A stretch of DNA of 12,953 nucleotides, taken from positions 12,842-25,794 of the forward strand of contig DCGK01000040.1 of NCBI GenBank assembly GCA_002315235.1, given 5' to 3'. This DNA is from Ruminococcus sp. UBA1780 (GTDB lineage: Bacteria > Bacillota > Clostridia > Oscillospirales > Ruminococcaceae). Below are positions 6,772 to 12,366 of this stretch, piece by piece (positions within the stretch are counted from its first letter, which is position 1; each line of letters starts with the position of its first letter). The translations under genes and the position numbers were made by a program. The notes under the pieces are model-generated. The model saw only the letters and a program-made list of their open reading frames with translations. It had not been told where the DNA came from and did no database searches.

Positions 6772-8352
6772 TTAATCGGTAAGCGTAACGGTGAATGTAG
6801 TACCTGTATCCGGTTCGGATTCAAGAGAAACTGTTCCGTTGTATTTTTTTATAAGTTCATTTACTATATACAGTCCTGTACCGCGGCCTTCACCTTTGGT
6901 TGAAAATCCGTTTTGGAAAATTTCATCCCTGATGTCATCGGAAATACCTGTTCCGGTGTCATCAACATTAATTATCATGGCATGAGGCTGAGTGAAAATA
7001 CCTATTGAAAGCTGTTTAGGCTGTCCTGAGGCTGAATCGAGTGAGTCGAGTGAATCGAGAGCATTTTCAATAAGATTTCCGATTATTGTCACCAGGTCTC
7101 CTGAAGGCAGTGAAATGTCATCCCTGTGAAGGCAGCTTTCCGCTTCAATACTGAATTCAACATCAAGTTCTGCACAGCGGGAGTATTTTCCGATAAGCAG
7201 CGCACATACCGTAGGGTCTTCAATGTTTTTCATTATACGATGAATGAAACTCTGCTGAATTGAAGTGAGATTTGTAATATACTCCCCTGCCTCCTGAATA
7301 TTTCCCATCTGTATAAGTCCGAGAATAACGTGGAGCTTATTAGTAAATTCATGATTGTTTGCCCTCATGGATTCCACAAGAAAACGAACTCCGGACAAAT
7401 CCTCCGCTATTCTTGTAAGCTCTGTTCTGTCCCTTAAAATACACAAAGCACCTTCTGTTTTTCCGTTCTCCATAACAGGAATTTTGTCTGCAACTATATC
7501 AGAATTTTTTATGAAATGAAGAGGAATGTGCATGCTTTTTTCACCCTTTGAAATTACGTTTTCAAGTGACATATCCTCTGCTATATTTTCCTGCCCTTCA
7601 AGCATTTTTTCAGCTGACCTGTTCATGTACAGAATATTCTGCTCCCTGTCAACCGCAAGAATTCCCTCCTCAAGTGACTCAAGAATATTGTCACGAATAC
7701 TGAACATGGCACTGAATGTACCAGGCTCGTATCCTAAAAGCTGTTTCTTTATCCGGTTTGACAGCATATATGAAAGAATGAGAGCAAATACGATTACCCC
7801 GGCAGTACATACAAGATGAATAAAGACAGTACTCATGATTATTCTGTTGATGCTTCTGTTAAGCATTACAGCGATTACAAATCCGCAGTAATTCCCGTTT
7901 TCATCATAAACAGGGGCATAAGCGCGCCTCTGTGAACCGGAAGGGCCTGTACTGTTTTCGACATACGCAGATTTTCCGTGCATATCAAAATCAGGTACAG
8001 TACCGTCATATACTGTATTTATCAGTTCCTTGTTCGTATGATAGTTTCTTATATTACTTCTGTCAACAAGTGAAATAACGTCTATATTTGACATTGACTG
8101 CTTCATGGTATCGATATATGTACAGGTAATGTCAGCAACCGGTTCCCCGGCATTTTCAAGTTCAGACCGAACAATGGATGACTGTGAAACAGCCTGGGCT
8201 ATATTTATAAGATTCTCATCAAGGCTTTTTCTCTCCGTACTAAGATTTACCCAGATACTGAAAAATGCAGTCAGTATTGTCATAAATGAAACCAGAATCA
8301 TCAGCGCTGAAAATATTTCACGCTGAATTTTTTTTACAGGACGATGTTTCAA
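6772..8352 (-). CDS. DcuS/CitA-type sensor histidine kinase
   Basis: The 526-residue membrane kinase has a basic N-terminus, a first membrane helix (about 13-35), an extracellular single-Cache sensor region (about 36-168, ending RRAYAPVYDENGNYCGFVIA), and a second helix (172-196). The subfamily landmark LLGYEP (205-210) and a PAS domain (about 217-310) follow. The SpoOB-like dimerisation helix carries phospho-acceptor H334 (NNHEFTNKLHVILG). The ATPase shows the N-box NLIENALDS (426-434), DDTGTGI (464-470), FSTKG and GRGTGLYIV. Known relatives sense citrate, C4-dicarboxylates or malate; the ligand here is unknown. The start appears to be TTG at 8352, with only a weak AAAGGG about 11 bases upstream. 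No in-frame ATG lies before the first helix, so low translation or a mis-set start is possible. An LDS tripeptide occurs three times at 435-441 and just before. Confidence 0.92.
   Translation of the reverse strand: MKHRPVKKIQREIFSALMILVSFMTILTAFFSIWVNLSTERKSLDENLINIAQAVSQSSIVRSELENAGEPVADITCTYIDTMKQSMSNIDVISLVDRSNIRNYHTNKELINTVYDGTVPDFDMHGKSAYVENSTGPSGSQRRAYAPVYDENGNYCGFVIAVMLNRSINRIIMSTVFIHLVCTAGVIVFALILSYMLSNRIKKQLLGYEPGTFSAMFSIRDNILESLEEGILAVDREQNILYMNRSAEKMLEGQENIAEDMSLENVISKGEKSMHIPLHFIKNSDIVADKIPVMENGKTEGALCILRDRTELTRIAEDLSGVRFLVESMRANNHEFTNKLHVILGLIQMGNIQEAGEYITNLTSIQQSFIHRIMKNIEDPTVCALLIGKYSRCAELDVEFSIEAESCLHRDDISLPSGDLVTIIGNLIENALDSLDSLDSASGQPKQLSIGIFTQPHAMIINVDDTGTGISDDIRDEIFQNGFSTKGEGRGTGLYIVNELIKKYNGTVSLESEPDTGTTFTVTLTD
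7033..7059 (-). repeat. Three tandem 9-bp repeats inside the kinase gene
   Basis: TGAATCGAG, TGAGTCGAG and TGAATCGAG follow one another in frame and encode Leu-Asp-Ser three times just after the ATPase N-box. The near-identical codons suggest recent slippage expansion in a surface loop. Confidence 0.8.
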
Positions 8353-8377
8353 AATTTACAAAACACCCTTTCATTTA

Positions 8378-8396
8378 TCTCAGTAATTTACTGTGA
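8378..8396. promoter_or_regulatory. 19-bp palindrome (candidate operator) in the kinase leader
   Basis: TCTCAGTAA and TTACTGTGA flank a central T. The inner CAGTAA/TTACTG arms match exactly and the outer arms have one mismatch. The site lies between the predicted kinase start point and its TTG codon, where a bound regulator would act as a roadblock. It could be the site of the encoded response regulator. Confidence 0.45.
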
Positions 8397-8422
8397 ACGC
8401 ATTTATTACGTTTACTATATAG

Positions 8423-8451
8423 AGTATACCATATTTTTTAAGTTTGGAAAA
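8423..8451 (-). promoter_or_regulatory. Probable extended -10 promoter of the kinase-regulator operon
   Basis: On the minus strand, TATACT (8423-8428) is preceded by TGG, an extended -10. The 17-base position upstream holds TTTTCC (8446-8451), a poor -35, which fits a promoter needing an activator or depending on the extended -10. The expected leader is about 60 bases. Confidence 0.5.
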
Positions 8452-8512
8452 TGCTTTTGAAAGTAATGTAAACACAAATTTTTCCCTCTTTGTTTTCAAT
8501 ATTTTCCGATTA

Positions 8513-8541
8513 TTGTATCTGAAGACGGTCAGATGTAAAAT
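8513..8541 (+). promoter_or_regulatory. Probable promoter of the PQ-loop/SGNH-like operon
   Basis: TTGTAT (8513-8518) and TAAAAT (8536-8541) are 17 bases apart on the plus strand. The start point should be near 8548, inside the tandem repeat. Both hexamers deviate from consensus, so activation by a regulator is plausible. Confidence 0.5.
8517..8534. promoter_or_regulatory. Inverted repeat (candidate operator) in the spacer of the 8599 promoter
   Basis: ATCTGA (8517-8522) and TCAGAT (8529-8534) are exact inverted repeats around AGACGG. They overlap the end of the -35 and reach to just before the -10. It is a candidate site for the neighbouring response regulator or a repressor; no binding data are available. 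Confidence 0.45.
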
Positions 8542-8543
8542 AT

Positions 8544-8581
8544 AGCTGTAAGATACGAAAAAAGCTGTAAGATACGAAAAA
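8544..8581 (+). repeat. Perfect 19-bp tandem duplication in the 5' leader of the PQ-loop gene
   Basis: AGCTGTAAGATACGAAAAA occurs twice without a gap (8544-8562 and 8563-8581), directly before the GGAGGT ribosome binding site (8585-8590). AGATGTAAAATAT at 8531-8543 looks like a diverged third copy of the repeat head. The repeat may be a protein or RNA binding element, or a recent slippage product. Confidence 0.85.
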
Positions 8582-8598
8582 AACGGAGGTACATTAAG

Positions 8599-8943
8599 AT
8601 GGAAACTTTTGCAAGCATAATGGAAATGATGATGGTGGTACTTTTCGGAATATCCTGGCCTCTTAATATTGTCAAGGCATGGAAATCAAGAAGTGCAAAG
8701 GGAACAAGTGTTCTTTTCTACACATTTATCTGGCTCGGATACATATTTGCCCTTGCAGGAAAATTTGCACTTATCAGAAACAATGCACCTGCACCATGGT
8801 ATGAAACAGTACACTGGTATGTAATGTTCTTCTACTTTGTAAATATTGCAATGGTATCACTTGGCATCGGCATCTACTTCAGAAACAGAATTATTGATTC
8901 AAAAAACAGTGCTGTCAGCGATAATATGGCAGTACTGCGTTAA
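8599..8943 (+). CDS. PQ-loop/SemiSWEET-like small membrane protein
   Basis: The 114-residue protein has three hydrophobic helices at about 8-28, 37-57 and 72-93. The first contains FGISWPLNIVKAWKSRSAKG (17-35). The proline (P21) in WPLN followed by a basic loop and KGTS, then F..IWLGYIFALAGK, resembles a PQ-loop/SemiSWEET triple-helix bundle. Such bundles dimerise to make a transporter, and related proteins carry sugars or amino acids. The assignment rests on helix layout and this proline motif only, so the substrate is unknown and transport unproven. The ATG at 8599 has GGAGGT 8 bases upstream. It is divergent from the kinase-regulator pair and 13 bases before the SGNH-like gene, with which it forms an operon. 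Confidence 0.8.
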   Translation: METFASIMEMMMVVLFGISWPLNIVKAWKSRSAKGTSVLFYTFIWLGYIFALAGKFALIRNNAPAPWYETVHWYVMFFYFVNIAMVSLGIGIYFRNRIIDSKNSAVSDNMAVLR

Positions 8944-8956
8944 GGGGGTTAATTTT

Positions 8957-9511
8957 ATGAACGAATATCAAAAGGAACTTCAGTATTATTCACGTCTCAA
9001 CAGCATATCACGAAAAGGCGGAGTGGTTCTCTTCGGATCAACTTTCGGAAAAAACATTCCGGTTTCAGAACTTGCACAGACATTTGAAATGGACTGCAGC
9101 GTTTACAACAGAAGCTTTAATGATCTTTCAGTTTCTGATGCAGCAGAAATATTCGGTGAAGCAGTCATGACACTGCAGCCGGACAAAATTATTATCCAGC
9201 TCGGTGAAACAGACCTCGAAAGAGGCTACAAATCCGTTGCTGAAATTACTTCAGCCTTTGAAGAGCTTATTAACAAAATAAGAAAAGCTGATAAAAAGGT
9301 AAAGATTGTTGTAGTTTCAGTCTGCTCAGATGAAAAAGAAACAGTATTACTTAACAAATCTCTTGAAGTTCTTGCAGAGAGACACAGATGTCAGTTTGCC
9401 GATATCTCCTGTTCTGCACACAGTGAAATACCATTTGTAAAGGCATTTTCCTCACTTAGACTTTTTATTACAGACAAACTATCCTTAAGTGACGTTATGA
9501 GTTTTGCATAA
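8957..9511 (+). CDS. SGNH/GDSL-like protein with a probably incomplete active site
   Basis: The 184-residue cytoplasmic protein has the alternating beta/alpha layout of an SGNH hydrolase. Block I appears as VVLFGSTFG (23-31, possible Ser S28). Block II is YNRSFND (50-56, resembling NRGFSG). Block III is QLGETD (81-86, where Gly-x-Asn-Asp is usual, so Asn is replaced by Thr85). Block V is ITDKLSLS (171-178), aligning with D-x-x-H-L-S so that D173 is kept but the catalytic His is Ser176. Loss of the Asn and His argues against classical esterase chemistry; a binding or signalling role is possible. The frame opens at 8846, but the start is the ATG at 8957 with AAGGGGGT nine bases before it, right after the PQ-loop stop codon. 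No signal peptide is seen. The fold call is moderate. Confidence 0.75.
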   Translation: MNEYQKELQYYSRLNSISRKGGVVLFGSTFGKNIPVSELAQTFEMDCSVYNRSFNDLSVSDAAEIFGEAVMTLQPDKIIIQLGETDLERGYKSVAEITSAFEELINKIRKADKKVKIVVVSVCSDEKETVLLNKSLEVLAERHRCQFADISCSAHSEIPFVKAFSSLRLFITDKLSLSDVMSFA

Positions 9512-9519
9512 CGCAGTCA

Positions 9520-9539
9520 CAGGTATTTATTTATACCTG
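9520..9539 (+). other. Hairpin just after the SGNH-like gene
   Basis: CAGGTAT (9520-9526) and ATACCTG (9533-9539) pair exactly around a 6-base loop, eight bases after the stop codon. No T-run follows, so it more likely protects the mRNA end or pauses polymerase than terminates. Confidence 0.4.
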
Positions 9540-9577
9540 CAAATCAGATATCCTCACAACCAAAATATACATACAAA

Positions 9578-9619
9578 CAAAAAAACATCCGCAGATTTTT
9601 TTCTGCGGATGTTTTTTTC
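9578..9619. terminator. Strong, potentially bidirectional rho-independent terminator
   Basis: ACATCCGCAGA (9585-9595) pairs with TCTGCGGATGT (9602-9612) around a loop of six T. An A-run precedes the stem and a T-run follows, so it can terminate on both strands. It closes the PQ-loop/SGNH-like operon on the plus strand. Confidence 0.9.
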
Positions 9620-9720
9620 AGCCACTTTTTCTATCTGAGCCTCAGCATCTACAAGAGTTTTTCTTTTGACGTAACCCGGAATAATAAGCAAAAGATTCAG
9701 AAAAATGCTCCGGCATCTTC

Positions 9721-9749
9721 TTGTAAAGAAATATTATTAATGATATAAT
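9721..9749 (+). promoter_or_regulatory. Extended -10 promoter for the small membrane protein at 9822
   Basis: TTGTAA (9721-9726), a 17-base spacer and a perfect TATAAT (9744-9749) with TGA directly before it. The start point is expected near 9756, giving a leader of about 65 bases. Confidence 0.7.
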
Positions 9750-9821
9750 ATTTTCAAGATAAATCAACAGTATAAATTAAAATTTTGTACTGTGATATTT
9801 TTGTAAAAAAGGAGTATGATT

Positions 9822-10268
9822 ATGGGAACAGAGGCATTTATCGGGATTTTATCATTAATAGGAGCATTCGGATTTGTAATGGTAATAGCCTATTTTTTAT
9901 TTATAGCGGGACAGAAAAGTCATCCGCCTTATCATACAGTAAATGCTGAAGGCGATATTATTGTATACATATACGCTAATTCAAAGTACAGCAGAAAATA
10001 TCATGAATACCCTTTTGTGCATACTGTAAACGGATTGAAATACAAAATGCCGGTCGGCAGAAAAATAGCAGGAATACTCTGGCTTACTCTGACAACAGCT
10101 GTTTTTGTGATTCCTGTTGTAAGTATTATTATTCAGAATGCGACTGATATAACATTAATACTGCCGTTTTTGGCCGGATATCTTATCGTGGTCGGAATAG
10201 GAGCATGGTCTGAAAAGATTCAGCTTAGGGTGGCAGAAAATTATATTGCGGAAAACGGATTATTATAA
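9822..10268 (+). CDS. Unknown small membrane protein with three predicted helices
   Basis: I do not recognise this 148-residue protein. A hydrophobic helix at about 6-29 is followed by a polar region (31-80) rich in Tyr, Lys and His, with a possible beta-rich segment (GDIIVYIYANSKYSRKYHEYPF). Two more helices follow at about 82-103 and 109-129, then a short charged tail. No catalytic motif is seen. An in-frame ATG occurs at 9816, but only one base separates it from the GGAG at 9811-9814. The ATG at 9822 has the usual 7-base spacing and is preferred. The gene stands alone behind its own promoter and converges with the Rpn-type remnant; no clear terminator lies between them. Confidence 0.75.
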   Translation: MGTEAFIGILSLIGAFGFVMVIAYFLFIAGQKSHPPYHTVNAEGDIIVYIYANSKYSRKYHEYPFVHTVNGLKYKMPVGRKIAGILWLTLTTAVFVIPVVSIIIQNATDITLILPFLAGYLIVVGIGAWSEKIQLRVAENYIAENGLL

Positions 10269-10340
10269 GAAAATAAAAGGGACGACCTTCAGGTTATAGT
10301 TTGTTTTTCGGCATATAAAATTCTCTGTATTCTTTCCTCA

Positions 10341-10610
10341 TCAAAGCTCTTTTTTCAGACCTTCAAGTTCGTCTGCTGTTATTCGCGTATACTTTATAAT
10401 CTCTTCATCCGGTACCTTATCGGCTAGCATATTCAGTACAGTCTCGAGACGTTCCTGTTCTCTTCCTTCTACTCTGCCTTCCTCCCTGCTTTCCTTCAGT
10501 GCTCCAAATATATCTATTATCTCCATCGGCTCATCTATCATCTTCTGCATGACCTTTTTCGCCTCCTCTTCACTGTTTTGAAATGTTGTTTTCTTCACAT
10601 ATTTTATCAA
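10341..10610 (-). pseudogene. C-terminal remnant of an Rpn-family (PD-(D/E)XK nuclease) transposase-like protein
   Basis: The 89-residue reading frame matches only the tail of these roughly 280-310-residue proteins. It has MIDEPMEIIDIFGALKESRE (24-43), an EGRVEGREQERLE Glu/Gly/Arg repeat (45-57), and an end helix pair (NMLADKVPDEEIIKYTRITADELEGLKKEL). The nuclease core with its catalytic Asp/Glu/Lys is absent, and only 11 bases separate the frame from the stop of the AlbA_2 gene. The frame begins at a TTG without a ribosome binding site. A start at the in-frame ATG of residue 21 would have GAGGAGG upstream, so a short peptide could still be made. A 16-codon ATG frame from 10620 overlaps it in another phase, consistent with decay. 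Intact relatives promote recombination; this fragment should not. Confidence 0.6.
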
Positions 10611-10621
10611 TCTGTTTCATA

Positions 10622-11896
10622 TTATTTCAACTTATATCTCACCGCTCTTGCAGCACCGTTCTTAATAATTCTGTCTTCTGATATCAGTTTGTTAATGATA
10701 CCTATCGCTGCACTCTTGGTACATGATAAAACAGTTTCGATATCTTTTCTTGAAATTTCGTTTTTTTCTTCAAACAAACTCAGAACTTTCTCCTCATCAG
10801 TCATTTCAGAATCACTATTGTATTTTGTATTCGGCAGCATAACAACAAAAGATGCAGGTGATGGAGTAAATGTCGGTTGTACAGAACACTTAGAATAAGA
10901 TTCCAGTATTCTCTGTATTCCTGTACCATAGCTCTCTATAAGTTCTAATCTGTAAAAAACATTTGCAATTACACTGTTTCTCGGCTGAGATATCCCGTTC
11001 ATAATATCTTTTACTGTAATTCCTTTTACAAGTCCGCCGATTGAAACAAACTCTATCCTGTTATCATAAATATTCACAAGAATACTTCCGCTGTAATCAT
11101 AATCCCGATGAACTATCGCATTAAGTAACGCTTCACGAAGCGCATACAAAGGATAATCATGATGGTCAACTCTTTTCAGATTTTCAAAAGAGCTGTTCTG
11201 TTTGTTATATACATTGATATACTCAAACGCTTCATCCATCTGCTTTAAAATTGAGCCTGTAAATTCCTTTCTTGCCTTAAATTCTGTTTTTCCTGTTCCT
11301 TCATATATCGCACACTTTATGCTATGCTCACACTGATCCGAAAACAATAAAGCTGAATTAGTATAATATCCGTCAGCATCTATTATTCCAAGTGTTCTTT
11401 TATTATTATCTTCAAATTTCAGATTTGCATTATCAAAATATTTCTGAGTATATTCAAACGTCAGCTCCTGATTAACACATCTTGACTTATCAAAATATGT
11501 TCCGTCGCTTTCGCGAATAAGCTGGCGGATTACTTCTTCCGTTGCAGGAACTGATGAAACTCCATGCCTTATAAAAACTCCTGTAGGTTTCAGGCCTTTG
11601 TCTGTCAGATGATATGGTCTTTTTGTACCTCTTAACACTTCAACCCTTATAACATTATTCTCAATACATTCAATTGAAGTATAAGCTGTTAAATCAGGTC
11701 TTATTCCATCGCGAATCATATTTCCTATAGCTTCCATTACTGATTCTGTATCGTTTACACCTGTTGGTGTTCCGTCTTTATCAACACCAACAAAAATTTC
11801 TCCACCGTCAGAATTGGCAAAAGCTATTATTTCCTTTTTAAAGTCGTGATTAAGTTCTCTCTTTAATTCTATCGAAAAACTTTCTTTATATTGCAT
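10622..11896 (-). CDS. AlbA_2 (Schlafen-like) / GHKL ATPase / winged-helix protein, putative transcriptional regulator
   Basis: The 424-residue protein has an AlbA_2 (Schlafen AlbA-like) domain at about 4-125, with SIELKRELNHDFKKEIIAFA, NSDGGEIFVGVDKDG (28-42) and GVFIRHGVSSVPAT. A GHKL-type ATPase region (HATPase_c_4) follows at about 250-352, with ALREALLNAIVHRDY (252-266), YDNRIEFVSIGGL (277-289) and LIESYGTGIQRILE (319-332). A winged-helix domain lies at about 366-422 (ISRKDIETVLSCTKSAAIGIINKL). Relatives are usually annotated as ATP-binding or transcriptional regulators, and some sit in defence islands; the actual function is unknown. The frame opens at 12013, but the ATG at 11896 is chosen because AAGGAG (11904-11909) lies 7 bases upstream and the extension would run through the promoter. 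Phased ATCGT sites over the promoter suggest autoregulation. Codon use is more AT-rich than in the genes at 1-9000, which may indicate transfer. Confidence 0.87.
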   Translation of the reverse strand: MQYKESFSIELKRELNHDFKKEIIAFANSDGGEIFVGVDKDGTPTGVNDTESVMEAIGNMIRDGIRPDLTAYTSIECIENNVIRVEVLRGTKRPYHLTDKGLKPTGVFIRHGVSSVPATEEVIRQLIRESDGTYFDKSRCVNQELTFEYTQKYFDNANLKFEDNNKRTLGIIDADGYYTNSALLFSDQCEHSIKCAIYEGTGKTEFKARKEFTGSILKQMDEAFEYINVYNKQNSSFENLKRVDHHDYPLYALREALLNAIVHRDYDYSGSILVNIYDNRIEFVSIGGLVKGITVKDIMNGISQPRNSVIANVFYRLELIESYGTGIQRILESYSKCSVQPTFTPSPASFVVMLPNTKYNSDSEMTDEEKVLSLFEEKNEISRKDIETVLSCTKSAAIGIINKLISEDRIIKNGAARAVRYKLK

Positions 11897-11912
11897 ATTC
11901 GAACTCCTTACA

Positions 11913-11958
11913 ATCGTCTGAATCGTCGTTATCGTTATTATAGCACGATTCAAACGAT
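11913..11958. promoter_or_regulatory. Array of five ATCGT half-sites with 9-bp phasing over the AlbA_2 gene promoter
   Basis: ATCGT begins at 11913, 11922 and 11931, each 9 bases apart. The inverse ACGAT begins at 11945 and 11954, again 9 apart. The two sets face each other across a 9-base gap containing most of the -10 box. Two sites lie in the -35/-10 spacer and three just downstream of the -10, an arrangement expected for cooperative repression. Confidence 0.65.
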
Positions 11959-11965
11959 TATACAA
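11937..11965 (-). promoter_or_regulatory. Promoter of the AlbA_2-ATPase gene
   Basis: On the minus strand, TTGTAT (11960-11965), a 17-base spacer and a perfect TATAAT (11937-11942). The start point should be near 11930, about 35 bases before the ATG. Confidence 0.75.
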
Positions 11966-12030
11966 TAGTTTTCTGTTTTCCATTGATATACTGACATTTA
12001 AGGTATTCCACATTTATATTTTTAAATAAA

Positions 12031-12062
12031 AATCGTTTCAAAATCGTTTTTTCGAAACGATT
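12031..12062. promoter_or_regulatory. Distal ATCGT operator cluster
   Basis: AATCGTTTC (12031-12039) and GAAACGATT (12054-12062) are exact 9-base inverted repeats. A further AATCGTTT (12042-12049) lies between them, making an 8-base inverted repeat with the same right arm. The motif matches that in the promoter array about 105 bases away, so one protein could bridge both. Confidence 0.6.
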
Positions 12063-12218
12063 CTGAATTACAAAAAATCTTATGTTCAAAGCAAAATATA
12101 TCATTGCAAATAAAAATCTGTCAAATTTAAAATTTTTGACGACACATTCGCCGACGAACAAAGCTGTTTGCAGCTCTCATTATTTCAGTTTCAGTAAATT
12201 CTGAAATTATCACTGTAA

Positions 12219-12261
12219 CAAAAAAGAAAAACGTCAAAGTCTTTTAACGACCCTGACGTTT
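12219..12261 (-). terminator. Rho-independent terminator downstream of the tRNA fragment
   Basis: AAACGTCA (12229-12236) pairs with TGACGTTT (12254-12261), with an inner GTC/GAC pairing. On the minus strand the stem is followed by a T-rich run. It starts five bases after the CCA end of the tRNA fragment, as the native terminator of a tRNA gene would, suggesting that the sequence to the left is the original chromosomal flank. Confidence 0.7.
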
Positions 12262-12265
12262 ATTT

Positions 12266-12292
12266 TGGTTGCGGGAGCTGGATTTGAACCAA
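12266..12292 (-). other. Attachment site: 3' fragment of an initiator tRNA-Met-like gene
   Basis: On the minus strand the fragment reads through a T-arm (GGTTCAAATCCAGC) into an acceptor 3' strand TCCCGCA, discriminator A and CCA. The CCCGCAACCA end is typical of bacterial initiator tRNA, which has an unpaired 1-72 position. Upstream of the T-loop the sequence no longer folds as a tRNA: the 5' T-stem strand ATTGG mismatches and no anticodon arm follows. It is therefore a fragment, as left when an element integrates into a tRNA 3' end. The integrase gene begins 75 bases away. Confidence 0.75.
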
Positions 12293-12366
12293 TTTTCAAA
12301 TCGTTATACACCGCATAATTACGTACTTTATAAACTGTCGTGTGATTTTTCGTGTGACTATTGCTG

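Larger units (their letters stand above)
9512..9821. other. 310-bp non-coding stretch with hairpins, a terminator and a promoter
   Basis: Besides the listed elements it holds about 100 bases (9620-9720) without a clear role. On the minus strand this part can be read as two short open stretches (one starting MPEHFSESFAYYSG near 9716, one including GYVKRKTLVDAEAQIEKVAE). They are in different frames and interrupted, so they may be decayed coding sequence or chance. Confidence 0.5.
11897..12366. other. 470-bp non-coding stretch: promoter, two operator clusters, terminator, attachment site
   Basis: The stretch is very AT-rich. Besides the listed elements, GTCAAA (12120-12125) pairs with TTTGAC (12135-12140), and ATTTCAG (12182-12188) pairs with CTGAAAT (12201-12207). 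Their roles are unknown. I see no convincing gene; open frames here lack ribosome binding sites. Confidence 0.6.

Noticed and set aside
8846..8956. N-terminal extension of the SGNH-like protein overlapping the PQ-loop gene
   Set aside because: The overlapping part is out-of-frame PQ-loop sequence; AAGGGGGT before the ATG at 8957 sets the start.
9620..9720. Possible decayed minus-strand gene (GYVKRKTLVDAEAQIEKVAE and MPEHFSESFAYYSG stretches)
   Set aside because: Short, in different frames, runs into the terminator, no ribosome binding site; too little to call a pseudogene.
10269..10340. Terminator between the convergent genes at 10268 and 10341
   Set aside because: Only a 4-bp stem (ACCT/AGGT) is visible; not convincing.
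11897..12013. Upstream extension of the AlbA_2 protein by 39 residues
   Set aside because: It would translate through the promoter, operators and Shine-Dalgarno of the gene.
11958..12161. A 67-codon minus-strand frame in the operator region
   Set aside because: Its Phe/Lys/Asn-rich translation reflects AT-rich non-coding DNA; no ribosome binding site and no family resemblance.
12300..12304. An isolated ATCGT near the attachment site
   Set aside because: A single 5-base match is expected by chance and lacks a phased partner.
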